Source: Bradyrhizobium sp. Leo170
Lineage (GTDB): Bacteria; Pseudomonadota; Alphaproteobacteria; Rhizobiales; Xanthobacteraceae
Length of the DNA: 64,000 bases
NCBI RefSeq assembly: GCF_004296405.1
Contig: NZ_PSRR01000004.1
Location: 1 to 64,000 of the forward strand
Reading direction: 5' to 3'
Notes under the pieces: generated by a model
The model's database searches: none
Told to the model about the DNA's origin: nothing
What the model saw: the letters and a program-made list of their open reading frames with translations, nothing else
Program-made: the position numbers and the translations under genes
Shown here: positions 8,604 through 17,440 of the stretch, piece after piece
Position numbering within the stretch: position 1 is the first letter of the stretch
Layout: each line of letters starts with the position of its first letter

Positions 8604-8658
8604 CTGGATGCGCTGATGCGACACGGTGAACCGGTTCGCTTCCGAGATTATTCCGAGA

Positions 8659-9192
8659 TTATTTGCCTTCCTTTTCCAAGGTCGTCAAAAAATCCCGCAC
8701 CTGCCTTGGGCTCGGCGCGTCAGGTACTTTGTCGGAAATAATTTCCGACATCCGAGTCTTACTGATGCGAGGGTTCGTCGCGCGCACCTTTATTGCCAGT
8801 TCACGAGCGGCACCGTGCCAAGGTATCGCGCGCGGTGCGGCGCCGGCCTTCCCTTGCGCGGCCTTGTGTTGAAAGACGCGCTGCGTTTCCGACACGGACG
8901 CATGGCTTCCGATGACGAACGCGGCGCCAATCGCGGAACAGAGGCAGCGAAACGCGTGCGCCCGGTCGTGTTGGTGCGGCAGTGAATTTATGATGCTCTC
9001 CAGCTCCTCAATCGCGTGGAGGTTTCTCGCCGCCCATTGAAGGCTCGCCCTTTCGTCTTCGGCGATCTCCACCTTCTTTCCGGGAACACCATCCAGCTCC
9101 AACGCGATGGTCAGGGTGTCGCGCAACACACCTCGCCAATTCTCCGCCTCGCCTCGCCAAGCCTTGTCTTCGTCTGCAGCGACTTCATTCAT
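8659..9192 (-). CDS. Unknown gene coupled to the integrase
   Basis: A 177-residue protein with no recognised family. The N-terminal half is helical and acidic; the last 40 residues (KTRMSEIISDKVPDAPSPRQ onwards) resemble a winged-helix or HTH unit. Its start overlaps the integrase stop by four bases, so both come from one transcript. A role in recombination control is possible from position only. Confidence 0.6.
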   Translation of the reverse strand: MNEVAADEDKAWRGEAENWRGVLRDTLTIALELDGVPGKKVEIAEDERASLQWAARNLHAIEELESIINSLPHQHDRAHAFRCLCSAIGAAFVIGSHASVSETQRVFQHKAAQGKAGAAPRAIPWHGAARELAIKVRATNPRISKTRMSEIISDKVPDAPSPRQVRDFLTTLEKEGK

Positions 9193-10505
9193 TTTGTGCC
9201 CCGCGAGATCGAGACGACGTTGTCAGGCTGGTTGCCCGACACCACGCTCTCGACATGGGCCGCCCAGGCGGTGAGGGCGGTGCGCTTCTCCTCGGAAAAA
9301 CTATGGCGCTGGTACACGGAAACGATGCCGCGGAACGTGCCGGATTTGTGGTTCAAGACCTTCTCGATCACGGGCAACTGAATGCCCAACCGGGCCATGC
9401 CGGAGGCCACGGTGCGCCGGATGTCATGAAACACCCAGGCCGGCAGTGGCTTCTCGCCGTTCGCCTTCGCGATCGCGACGTCGAGCCGATCCTTGGCGCG
9501 GGAGAAGCCGGTGATTGGCTTGCCTTTCCGTCCGGCGAATACGAATCCGCCGTCGGTCTTGATGTGAGGCACGGATTTGAGGATCTCGACCACAGCGTTG
9601 GAAAGAGGGATAGTGTGCAGCTCGTCGTTCTTCACGCGACCGGCCGGCAGTGTCCAAAGCTTGTTCTCCAGGTCGATCTCCGACCAGCGCATCCCAGCGA
9701 CCTCTCCCTCGCGCTGACCGGTCAAGATCATGAGCTTCACGATCGGCCCGAACGGCCAGCCGTCGACATCGGCGGCATTCCATGCAAGCCGCAACTCGTC
9801 GTCAGTCAGGACGCGGTCGCGGCTACGTTCTGGTGATGGAGGTTCGAGCAGGGAGCAAGGTGATGCCTGAATAACGTCGCGCGCCACGCACCAGTTGAAG
9901 AACTTGCGCACCGCCGCGAGCGTCCTGTTGGCCATCACTGGCGCACCGCGATCGACAATGCTGTCGAGCAGCGCGATGACATCGCGCCGGGCGATATCCT
10001 GTACCCTGCGCCCCCTCCATTCGGCGATCACGCCGTTTCCGGTCTCTTCCCATTCGCCAGCGTCCGTTAGCTTGAGGCCGAGAATGCGTCCGGTTTCCAA
10101 AAAGCTACTCTCGCGGGTTTGTTTCGCCGCGTGCCGCTTCATGAACTCGACGGCGGCGTTCTGGACCAAATCCCGTTGGCCGCGGAGTTCCTCGGCGGCC
10201 TGCAGCTTGGCCTCGGCCTTGGCGTCCTGCTTCTCTCGGGCGGGATCTCGGCCTTCCGCCGCCGCCCGCAAAGCCTTACCGCCGAGTTCCCGTGCCGCCT
10301 TGAGGCCGATTGCCGGGTAGGGGCCGATCGTCGCTTTTCTCGGCTTGCCGGCGGCTCGATATCTGACGGCCCAGGACATAGCCCTCGATGGCTGGTGGAT
10401 GAGGTACAACCCGGGCAGTAGACCGTCGGGGATTTCTTGCCGTGATGCCGGCGCGGGGCCCTTCTCAAGGGCCTCAAGTCGCTTGTCGGTGAGTGCTTTT
10501 TTCAT
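9189..10505 (-). CDS. int: Tyrosine-type site-specific integrase (P4 type)
   Basis: A 438-residue integrase with an N-terminal arm-binding domain (DUF4102 type; PGLYLIHQPSRAMSWAVRY), a core-binding domain around 110-210 and the catalytic domain. The full catalytic set is visible: Arg265 in LTGQREGE, Lys292, His360 and Arg363 in FHDIRRT, His386 in LNHKSG and Tyr398 in VSVYQRH. It lies about 165 bases from a tRNA-Tyr fragment, as expected for an enzyme that integrates at tRNA 3' ends. Full length and probably functional. Confidence 0.95.
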   Translation of the reverse strand: MKKALTDKRLEALEKGPAPASRQEIPDGLLPGLYLIHQPSRAMSWAVRYRAAGKPRKATIGPYPAIGLKAARELGGKALRAAAEGRDPAREKQDAKAEAKLQAAEELRGQRDLVQNAAVEFMKRHAAKQTRESSFLETGRILGLKLTDAGEWEETGNGVIAEWRGRRVQDIARRDVIALLDSIVDRGAPVMANRTLAAVRKFFNWCVARDVIQASPCSLLEPPSPERSRDRVLTDDELRLAWNAADVDGWPFGPIVKLMILTGQREGEVAGMRWSEIDLENKLWTLPAGRVKNDELHTIPLSNAVVEILKSVPHIKTDGGFVFAGRKGKPITGFSRAKDRLDVAIAKANGEKPLPAWVFHDIRRTVASGMARLGIQLPVIEKVLNHKSGTFRGIVSVYQRHSFSEEKRTALTAWAAHVESVVSGNQPDNVVSISRGTK

Positions 10506-10669
10506 AATCAGTCTGCCCTTGGGGTAACAGTCGGGTAACGTCTACTCCGTGTCTGTGAGTGTTACCCTGTGTCCTAGACAATAGCAGACAAATAGTAGCA
10601 ATATTGGTGTTTTTCAATAGATCAACTGATTTGTTGTCCTGATTTGTCTGGGTTGGTCTAGCCACCATT

Positions 10670-10728
10670 TCTGACTGTAAATCAGCCGCCTCATGGCTTC
10701 GCAGGTTCGAGTCCTGCCTCCCCCACCA
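10670..10728 (+). other. 3' half of tRNA-Tyr (GTA): attachment site of the island
   Basis: The anticodon loop with GTA (10677-10679), the long variable arm, the T arm (stem 10701-10705 with 10713-10717, loop TTCGAGT), acceptor strand 10718-10724 and CCA at 10726-10728 are all present. No D arm or 5' acceptor strand exists upstream, and the first pair of the anticodon stem is already mismatched, so homology stops near 10670. This is the attachment copy created by integration; an intact tRNA-Tyr is expected at the other end, left of the window. Confidence 0.8.
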
Positions 10729-10812
10729 TCTAGCAACATGCTGATAGACCAGTGGAATTTCTGGATGGCGATGATGGATTAGAGGCATGTCATGCGACTG
10801 TTCCCTGCACGA

Positions 10813-10842
10813 AAAAAGGGTCGCATTCGTGCGACCCTTTTT
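10813..10842. terminator. Strong bidirectional rho-independent terminator
   Basis: A perfect 13-bp stem (10813-10825 with 10830-10842) with a TTCG tetraloop, an A run before it and a T run after it. It lies 85 bases after the tRNA-Tyr fragment and was probably the terminator of the original tRNA transcript. Confidence 0.85.
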
Positions 10843-10999
10843 GATTTTTGTTTAGGGAACGTTCTAGCCAAAGCGGAGTGGTGGCTCCCCTAACCCCGAT
10901 GCGGCGAAAGGTTCATGACGCGGTAAGCAGGTCGCAGCCAGCGCACGGCTATGACGTGGTTGCCGTAGGTCTTCTCGGCATATCGCGTGCCGGTCCTCG

Positions 11000-11217
11000 T
11001 TGATGACGATTTCCTCTGGCCGCTGCTTGAGTCCAAGCCGAAGCGTAATCGCGGCCACCCGAGCCCGCGAGGCGAGGGGCATCCCCTTCCTTCGGAACGT
11101 TGCGGGCGGGGCAGGCGCTCCGGCGCCTTCGCAGCCGCAAGCGTGCTCACCTTCCCACGGCCGGTCCTGGTGGTTCTCACAAACCCAACCGCTGTCCTCG
11201 CAGAGAAGGCACTTCAT
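11000..11217 (-). pseudogene. Frameshifted small Cys-rich protein
   Basis: From an ATG at 11217 the frame reads MKCLLCEDSGWVCENHQDRP, the start of a small protein type I know as conserved in Bradyrhizobium. The family usually continues with a GAGAPCP-x-CN stretch; here a one-base loss near 11110 moves that continuation (CPARNVPKEGDAPRL) into another frame. So the gene is broken. Function of the family is unknown to me. The rest of 10843-11588 shows no convincing gene. Confidence 0.5.
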
Positions 11218-11609
11218 CCTCTCTATGCAGCTATCTGGGGCGGGAAATGCGAAGGCGCTGTCTCCGTTGTGCGAGGTCCGTTTTGGCCCCGAAATCTGGG
11301 CAGCCGCCGGAGCCCTTCTGGCACGATTGAGTTGGATGGGGAGGGCAGCCATCGCGCAGTGGTGCAGCCAAAAACACTAATCTTGGTACTGTTTTATGAG
11401 CAGGCGCAACGCATCTATTCGCTAACACTGGCGACCGGAGCGATCCCGATCCATCAGGCTTAGTGGGAGCCCCGGTCAATGCAGACAGCGCAGATCGCAG
11501 ACACGGAGACAGGACTTCGACAACGGCTGGCATTTTGCCGATAGCCGGCGCGTCCACGCTCCCCGCAACATTTCCACCAAAGAGACAAATGACCGAGGAG
11601 ATAATTCCC

Positions 11610-12527
11610 ATGAAGGCAATCGTCGTAACGGACCAGGCTGCGGGACCCGCTGGGATGAAGCTGGTGGAGCGGCCCGAGCCGCAGGCAGCGATAAACGACG
11701 TCGTCGTTCAGGTTCATGCGTCGGGATTCGTCCCGACTGAGCTCGCGTGGCCCTCGACCTGGACCGATCGCGCCGATCGTGACCGAACACCATCCATCCC
11801 TGGGCACGAGCTGGCCGGAGTGGTCACCGCTCTCGGATATGGTACGAGGGGGCTGTCGGTGGGACAGCGGGTGTTCGGCCTCGCGGACTGGTATCGCGAC
11901 GGCACGCTGGCCGAGTATGTGGCGATCGAGGCACGCAACCTCGCGCCGCTGCCGGGCGACGTCGACTTCGCGGTAGGCGCGAGCCTGCCGATCTCGGGCC
12001 TAACTGCGTGGCAGGGACTGTTCGACCACGGCCGCCTTCAGGCGGGGCAGAGCATCCTCGTGCACGGTGCGGCCGGCGCAGTCGGGTCGATGGTGACGCA
12101 ACTTGCACGAGAGGCCGGCGCCTACGTCATCGGCACCGGACGCGCCGCCGACCGTCAGACGGTGCTCGACTTCGACGCGAAAGAGTTCGTCGACCTCGAC
12201 AACGACGTCCTGGAAGACGTCGGCGGAGTCGATCTGGTGTTCGATGTCATCGGCGGCGACATCGGGAAGCGGTCCGCAGGCCTGATTCGAGCCGGAGGAA
12301 CGCTGGTGTCCATCGTCGGGCCGGCCGAGGCACGGCCCGCCGACGGCCTCGCGGTCGACTTCGTCGTCGAGTCCGATCGTGCCCAACTGAGTGAAATCGT
12401 CCTGCGGGTGCGGGACGGACGACTGCGGACGAACATCGGCAACGTCTCGACCCTCGACGATGCCGTCGCCGCCTTGAACCCGACCGAGCGACGAAAGGGG
12501 AAGACGATCATCCGCGTCCGTCCCTGA
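11610..12527 (+). CDS. Zinc-independent MDR-family quinone oxidoreductase
   Basis: A 305-residue NAD(P)H-dependent dehydrogenase of the medium-chain family. The N-terminal GroES-like fold contains IPGHELAGVV; the Rossmann fold has the nucleotide motif HGAAGAVGSMVTQLA, and the C-terminal part (LVSIVGP) fits the family. There are no zinc-binding cysteines, so a quinone or enone reductase is likely rather than an alcohol dehydrogenase. ATG at 11610 has GAGGAG upstream; 11589 is an alternative start. The run of GTC, CTC and GAC codons looks more GC-biased than its surroundings and may indicate transfer. Confidence 0.82.
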   Translation: MKAIVVTDQAAGPAGMKLVERPEPQAAINDVVVQVHASGFVPTELAWPSTWTDRADRDRTPSIPGHELAGVVTALGYGTRGLSVGQRVFGLADWYRDGTLAEYVAIEARNLAPLPGDVDFAVGASLPISGLTAWQGLFDHGRLQAGQSILVHGAAGAVGSMVTQLAREAGAYVIGTGRAADRQTVLDFDAKEFVDLDNDVLEDVGGVDLVFDVIGGDIGKRSAGLIRAGGTLVSIVGPAEARPADGLAVDFVVESDRAQLSEIVLRVRDGRLRTNIGNVSTLDDAVAALNPTERRKGKTIIRVRP

Positions 12528-12651
12528 GCGACGCACGCCCATTGATGCACGCAGCCGGCCTTCGATAGGCGATGTGACGAGACCCCGAGCCGCAACGCGA
12601 TCATGGAAATAATGAGAATGGCCGCGGTTTGCGGGGTGGAGGGACCGTCTC

Positions 12652-12906
12652 CTAGTTGCGCTTTCGCGAACAGTTCGCAACGCAAGCATCGTAGTTTGGG
12701 CGGCAACGCCTCGAGGCCACACAAGCTTCGATCCTATTGTGCGCGCTTGGTGATCCGTGTCCCTTGCTGTCTCCGCCGCACTCCATAACGCACATATTCC
12801 AACTACTAATGCATCCTTCAAGGCATTTCTCTTGCTCTTGAAAGGATGCGATGGCCGACGTCGTCGGCAAAAAGGCTACAACGGCTACGATCAGAAGTCT
12901 CTTCAT
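12652..12906 (-). CDS. Small secreted cysteine-rich protein
   Basis: An 84-residue protein with a clear signal peptide (MKRLLIVAVVAFLPTTSAIA). The mature part has eight Cys arranged as CLEGC-x6-CVMEC, then a CX5C and a final CVANC. The CX3C pairs suggest two disulfide-linked helical hairpins in the periplasm. I do not recognise the family. GGAGGT lies 13 bases upstream of the ATG, rather far. Confidence 0.6.
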   Translation of the reverse strand: MKRLLIVAVVAFLPTTSAIASFQEQEKCLEGCISSWNMCVMECGGDSKGHGSPSAHNRIEACVASRRCRPNYDACVANCSRKRN

Positions 12907-12975
12907 CGGCTAAATACCTACCTCCGGCCCAAGGGTCACGCGAGTCTCCGGGGCCGGTTCGAAAGATTGCGAAAA

Positions 12976-13257
12976 CTACGTTCGTTGAATGTCAACGACC
13001 GGTACACCGCCCGCCTCCGGCGTGATCTTCACGTAGGTGCCGCTCTCATGCAGCCGGAGCCAGCCCCGCTCGATCGCGAATTTGGGGCCCGCGCTGTATT
13101 CGGCCGGCTTGGCCCTGTCCTGGGAGAGCATCGGGTAATTGATTTTCTCGATATGGATGCGGCCGTCCTGAACGGGCTCAACAGCCTGGGCCAGTTCCAT
13201 GAGCCGGCGAGCGGCTTTCTCCGGGTCGGCATAGGGGCGATCTTCTGCGTATTTCAT
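12976..13257 (-). CDS. Conserved Bradyrhizobium-type hypothetical protein
   Basis: A 93-residue protein, MKYAEDRPYADPEKAARRL onwards, with the segments DGRIHIEKIN and AIERGWLRLHESGTYVK. I know this as a small multicopy protein type in Bradyrhizobium; its function is unknown. The C-terminus (GGVPVVDIQRT) differs from what I recall of relatives, so the last residues may be replaced. Confidence 0.65.
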   Translation of the reverse strand: MKYAEDRPYADPEKAARRLMELAQAVEPVQDGRIHIEKINYPMLSQDRAKPAEYSAGPKFAIERGWLRLHESGTYVKITPEAGGVPVVDIQRT

Positions 13258-13524
13258 GCGGGCCTCGCGGCTTCGGTCCTGCGAGATTCGGCGGGCCTCC
13301 GCAATATCCTAATCGCTCAACCGCTGGTACCTCGGCGCGATCCGCGTCCAGCCGTGCGGCCACAAGAGAACTTAATTGCGCGCAGTCACGCCGCAAGCGG
13401 AGGTGGGGACGCCCTGTCATTCGGACAACGACTCATGACTTGCAAAATGCAAGTCATGATGTAGTGTCCTGCGAAACGAGAATGCGGCCGTTTCGAAAGC
13501 AGCGCCGACACACAGGAGGCAAGT

Positions 13525-14322
13525 TTGTCCGAGGACGTGCTCGTGACGCGCGAAGAGCGCGGCAATATCTCCGTATTGACCATGGTTTATCGGCCGTACA
13601 ACCTGCTCGGCCCAAAGCTCATCAATGCGCTTGTGGAGCAGGTAGAGGCGGCTCAGAAAGCTGGCAGCCGCGCCATTGTGATCCGCAGCGGACTACGCCA
13701 TTTCTCTGCCGGCGCGGATCTGGATATCTTCGATAAGCGGGTCGCCGCGGGTGCGGCTGATCAGGCCAGCGAAAACAGGCGGCTGAACGGCGTCGAGTTC
13801 CTGCGTTTCATGGAGTTGTTGCCTATTCCGCTGATCGCCAGCGTTCACGGCGTCTGCCTTGGTGGCGGACTCGAGCTTGCGCTTTCCTGCGACTATATTA
13901 TCGCCGCTTCCTCGGCAAAGATTGGATCGGTCGAGGCCACGCTTGGGCTTCATCCTCTGCTCGGCGGAATCCAGCGCCAGGTACAGCGCATCGGTGCTCA
14001 GCGCGCCAAGGAGATGTCGATGCTGGCCCGACGCTACGACGCGCCGACGCTGGAGAAATGGGGCCTGATCAATCTCACCGTGCCGGAAGAGTCGCTGGAA
14101 CAGACCACGATGACGCTTGCGGAAGAATTTGCGCAGGGCCCGACCGTGGCGCATGCGGCGACGAAGCAGCTCACCTATATCGCGGTCAATGAAGGCGTCG
14201 CTGCCGCCGATGAGGCGATGGCAAGGGTGCAGGCGCCGATTTGGGCCTCGGAAGATCTGAAGACCGGTCTCGCGTCATTCCGCAAGAATGGCCCGGGTCT
14301 CGCAAAATTCGCGGGGCGCTGA
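13525..14322 (+). CDS. Enoyl-CoA hydratase/isomerase family protein
   Basis: A 265-residue crotonase-fold enzyme acting on a CoA thioester. The oxyanion-hole regions are visible as FSAGADL near residue 60 and GVCLGGGLELALSCD near 110-125. The start is TTG at 13525, supported by AGGAGG seven bases upstream. The CoA-transferase gene starts two bases after its stop, so the two are an operon: one activates an acid as its CoA ester, the other hydrates or isomerises it. Substrate unknown. Confidence 0.85.
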   Translation: MSEDVLVTREERGNISVLTMVYRPYNLLGPKLINALVEQVEAAQKAGSRAIVIRSGLRHFSAGADLDIFDKRVAAGAADQASENRRLNGVEFLRFMELLPIPLIASVHGVCLGGGLELALSCDYIIAASSAKIGSVEATLGLHPLLGGIQRQVQRIGAQRAKEMSMLARRYDAPTLEKWGLINLTVPEESLEQTTMTLAEEFAQGPTVAHAATKQLTYIAVNEGVAAADEAMARVQAPIWASEDLKTGLASFRKNGPGLAKFAGR

Positions 14323-14323
14323 C

Positions 14324-15589
14324 ATGAGCGGCCCCTTGAGCGGAATCCGTGTTGTCGATTTTTCCCGTGTGCTCGCCGGCCCGTTATGCGCACGGACGTT
14401 GCAGGATCTTGGCGCCGAGGTCATCAAGATCGAGCCGCCAAGCCCTGATGTCTCGCGCTTCGCATTTCCGTCGACCGATGGCATGTCGGGCTACTACGCA
14501 CAGCAGAATGCCGGCAAGCGCAATGTCAGCATCAATCTCAATGTGCCCGGCGCCTATGAACTGGCGCTGAAACTCTGCGACACGGCCGATGTTGTCGTCG
14601 AGAATTTCCGTGCGGGCACGCTGGGTTTCTTCGGTCTCGACTATGAGACTCTCTCAAAGCGAAATCCACGATTGATCTATGCCTCGATCACCGGCTATGG
14701 CCAGGGAGGACCGTGGCGAAGTCGGATGGCATACGCGCCGACGGTGCAGGCCGAGGCGGGTTTCACCGAAAACAGCGTTCGTCATTATGGCAGCGCGCTG
14801 ACGGAACCGCGCACCGACAGCCTGTCGCACGCGGATGTCTATGCTGGATTGCAGGCAGTGATCGCCATCCTGGCAGCGCTCAACAGCCGCCAGAAGTCCG
14901 GGCGCGGCCAGTACATCGATGTCGCGATGGCCGCGACGCTGCTTGCGGTCAACGAACGCGCGCATGTCGATCTCGCCGATGACGATATCGGAGCCGAACC
15001 CGCCGTGCTTGGCGCCACCGACTGCTCGTTCTTTACCGGGCCGCAAGGCGAGCACTTCACGGTCGCGACCAGCATTGTCGGCAGCCGGACCTTTCCGTCG
15101 TGGTTGCGTGCGATGCGCCGAGCGGACCTCATCGACGATCCGCGGTTCTGCAATGCAGTCGCGCGCCGGCTGAATTTCGGTGCGCTCCACCAGATCATCC
15201 AGTCGTGGATACTGACCTTCCCGGACATGGCGACGTTGGACGCCCAGTTCGATGAAGCCAAGATCGCGATGGGCGAGATCCGCTCGATCAAGGAACTCAC
15301 GGCATCGGAATGGAGCGAATATTGGGGTGCCGTGCAGTACGTATCCGACCGCAGCGGTGGTCAGTATCACCTGCCCGGACGTCCCTGGCGCTTCTCGGAG
15401 GCAGAGTTGACGCCGATCGGGACGCCGGCCTTTCAGGGTGAGCATAACGTTGCGGTGTTCAGCGAACTCGGCGTCAGTGAAGCTGAACTGAAGCGCTTGA
15501 GCGAAGCCGGCGCACTGGTGACACATCGGCGCGCACAAGAGCCTGAGATCGCCATCAAACCGCAGACCGAGCCAGGTCAGGCGGCCTGA
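14324..15589 (+). CDS. Family III CoA-transferase (CaiB/BaiF)
   Basis: A 421-residue CoA-transferase. The N-terminus VVDFSRVLAGPLCARTLQDL, the central VENFRAGTLGFFGLDYETL and YASITGYGQGG are family signatures; the expected catalytic Asp lies in HADVYAGLQA. It would move CoA from a donor ester to a carboxylic acid. The ATG at 14324 lies two bases after the hydratase stop, which fixes the start over the longer frame. Confidence 0.88.
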   Translation: MSGPLSGIRVVDFSRVLAGPLCARTLQDLGAEVIKIEPPSPDVSRFAFPSTDGMSGYYAQQNAGKRNVSINLNVPGAYELALKLCDTADVVVENFRAGTLGFFGLDYETLSKRNPRLIYASITGYGQGGPWRSRMAYAPTVQAEAGFTENSVRHYGSALTEPRTDSLSHADVYAGLQAVIAILAALNSRQKSGRGQYIDVAMAATLLAVNERAHVDLADDDIGAEPAVLGATDCSFFTGPQGEHFTVATSIVGSRTFPSWLRAMRRADLIDDPRFCNAVARRLNFGALHQIIQSWILTFPDMATLDAQFDEAKIAMGEIRSIKELTASEWSEYWGAVQYVSDRSGGQYHLPGRPWRFSEAELTPIGTPAFQGEHNVAVFSELGVSEAELKRLSEAGALVTHRRAQEPEIAIKPQTEPGQAA

Positions 15590-15683
15590 TCCACCGAGAA
15601 ACAAGCCAAGGTACACTGAGACTGGACATACGCGAACTCGGCCCAATATGGTACGGGGGTCGAGTTCGGAGCTGAAAAGAGCC

Positions 15684-16232
15684 ATGTCCGGCGTCAAGCA
15701 AAGCCGTCTCGCAAACAAGGAATGTTCCATGGCGCGAGCCATGGAAATCGTCGGCGACCGCTGGACGATCCTGATCTTGCGAGAGGCCTATTATGGTGTG
15801 AAGCGGTTCGACGAATTCGAGTACTACGTCGGCGTGGCACCCAATATCCTGAGCAATCGGTTGAAGAGACTTGTCGAGGCAGGCGTCATGGCTCGTGTGC
15901 CGCTGCCCGAGCACGCCGGCCGATACGAATATGTTCTGACCGAAAAAGGGCGCGACTTTTTCCCGGCCTATCTTGCGTTGAAGAAATGGGGTGACAACTG
16001 GCTGGCGGAGCCGGAGGGCCCGCAAGTGGTTTTTCGTGACCGACACGTCGGACGTCCAATCGAATATCCAGAATTGCGGACAGCCGGCGGCCAGCCGTTG
16101 CATCTCGAAGACGTCGAGGTGGTCGCGGGAGCCGGCGCCGTGCCGTTCAACCGCAAACGGTTTGGCGCCGCGGCCTCGACCACGAAGCCGACCGAAGCGC
16201 CGAGGAGCGCCTCACGCCGCAAGGGCAAGTAG
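15684..16232 (+). CDS. HxlR-family transcriptional regulator
   Basis: A winged-helix regulator of about 182 residues. The family core is clear: CSMARAMEIVGDRWTILILR, then GVKRFDEFE, the recognition region APNILSNRLKRLVEAGVM and the wing YVLTEKGRDFFP. The C-terminal tail is longer than usual and ends basic. It follows the CoA-transferase gene on the same strand after about 95 bases and probably controls this catabolic cluster. A start at 15648 is possible. Confidence 0.85.
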   Translation: MSGVKQSRLANKECSMARAMEIVGDRWTILILREAYYGVKRFDEFEYYVGVAPNILSNRLKRLVEAGVMARVPLPEHAGRYEYVLTEKGRDFFPAYLALKKWGDNWLAEPEGPQVVFRDRHVGRPIEYPELRTAGGQPLHLEDVEVVAGAGAVPFNRKRFGAAASTTKPTEAPRSASRRKGK

Positions 16233-16410
16233 CGCGCACCTTGTCTCCGTTCTGAGCAGACGGCAGCGTTTGCCGCAACGACGATCGATCCTTCAAGAAA
16301 ACATCGATACCATCACCTGTATGCCATCCGTTGCGGCATCTAACTGGTCACCGCAGTTGGTGCGGCGGCACGAATCGCTCTTGAACGCGGAGGTGCCGCT
16401 TCCGTAACGC

Positions 16411-17154
16411 TCAATTGCATTCCAACTCGGACGCAAAGCGGCGCAGTGCGCTCTGCATCGTTGCCGCTGTCAGTGGTCTTCGCTCCAGGCATCGAGATGT
16501 CGGTCCGGCAACGACGATCGAGAGCTGCCGTGAACTGAGCGGAAGAGAGAGCGCGACACCTGCCAGGTCGGGAATGTACTCCGACGAACTCTGGTGATAG
16601 CCTCGTTTGGCGGCGATCTCGAGTTCAGCCTCCACTGCTTCGGCATTCATGGGAGTGGTTTCGGAAAACGGCTCGAACTTGATCTTGCGATAGATTGCGC
16701 GCCGTTCTTCGGGAGAATGCTGCGCCAGGATGGCTCTTCCTACCGAACTTGCATACACGGGCACCCGGTCGCCGACTTGAGCGAAGTAGCGGACCGATTG
16801 CCCGGATTCCTCGACATGCAGGAAGATCGCAGAGGTGCCCGCCAAGGCCGCGATCGCCGTGGTCTCTCCGGTTTCCTTGGCAATTTCCGCCACGAGTGCA
16901 TAAGCGACCTCCGGAAGCGGCGCCGCGTCCGCAACGGTGCGCGCCAGCGTCAGCCAGCGCGGGCTTGGATAGTAACCGCTTCGCGCCCGCGTCTCGTAGA
17001 GCCATCCCTTTTCGACAATCGTGCCGACAAGATTGAAGGTGCTGGAACGCGGCCAGCCCAGATCATCAGAGATTTCGGCCAGCGTCGCCGGTCGTTTGCG
17101 GTGCGCAAAGTACTCCAGCAGTTCGAGAACGTTAGCAGCCTGCCTGACCAACAT
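16411..17154 (-). CDS. IclR-family transcriptional regulator
   Basis: A 247-residue protein: N-terminal winged helix (LELLEYFAHRKRPATLAEI, then GWPRSSTFNLVGTI) and a C-terminal effector-binding domain with the family segment VPVYASSVGRAILA. It is divergent from the binding-protein/dehydrogenase operon starting at 17441, and a palindrome lies between them, so it very likely controls that operon. The ATG at 17154 gives the normal start MLVRQAANVLEL. Confidence 0.88.
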   Translation of the reverse strand: MLVRQAANVLELLEYFAHRKRPATLAEISDDLGWPRSSTFNLVGTIVEKGWLYETRARSGYYPSPRWLTLARTVADAAPLPEVAYALVAEIAKETGETTAIAALAGTSAIFLHVEESGQSVRYFAQVGDRVPVYASSVGRAILAQHSPEERRAIYRKIKFEPFSETTPMNAEAVEAELEIAAKRGYHQSSSEYIPDLAGVALSLPLSSRQLSIVVAGPTSRCLERRPLTAATMQSALRRFASELECN

Positions 17155-17346
17155 ACGAAACCCGCATCTTCTCCGCGAAGGTTGGTTGCTCCGTGACGTC
17201 GAACAACAACTCCCGCTCACTCAGCCGCTGATTGGCGACCCCACGGTCATAGCATCATCCGCTCAGCCGGAAGCTCGTCCCGGAATTTGAGCCAGCAACT
17301 CCTGGGGACTTCGGCTCCGAGGTCGGATCGAAACGCCTTGACTCGA

Positions 17347-17371
17347 AATTCATATACGTGTCTTATGAATT
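17347..17371. promoter_or_regulatory. Palindromic operator candidate, 8-bp arms
   Basis: AATTCATA (17347-17354) and TATGAATT (17364-17371) form a perfect inverted repeat with a nine-base spacer. It lies in the divergent region between the iclR-like gene and the binding-protein gene, about 70 bases before the latter. It is the most likely binding site of the IclR regulator. Confidence 0.5.
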
Positions 17372-17440
17372 CACAATAAAGAATTTTGTTGAGGGTTGGG
17401 GCTACCACCGTCAGCGAAAGCCCACGGGGGAGGACCTTTC

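Noticed and set aside
10670..10728. A functional tRNA-Tyr gene
   Set aside because: No D arm or 5' acceptor strand precedes the anticodon arm, so it cannot fold as a tRNA.
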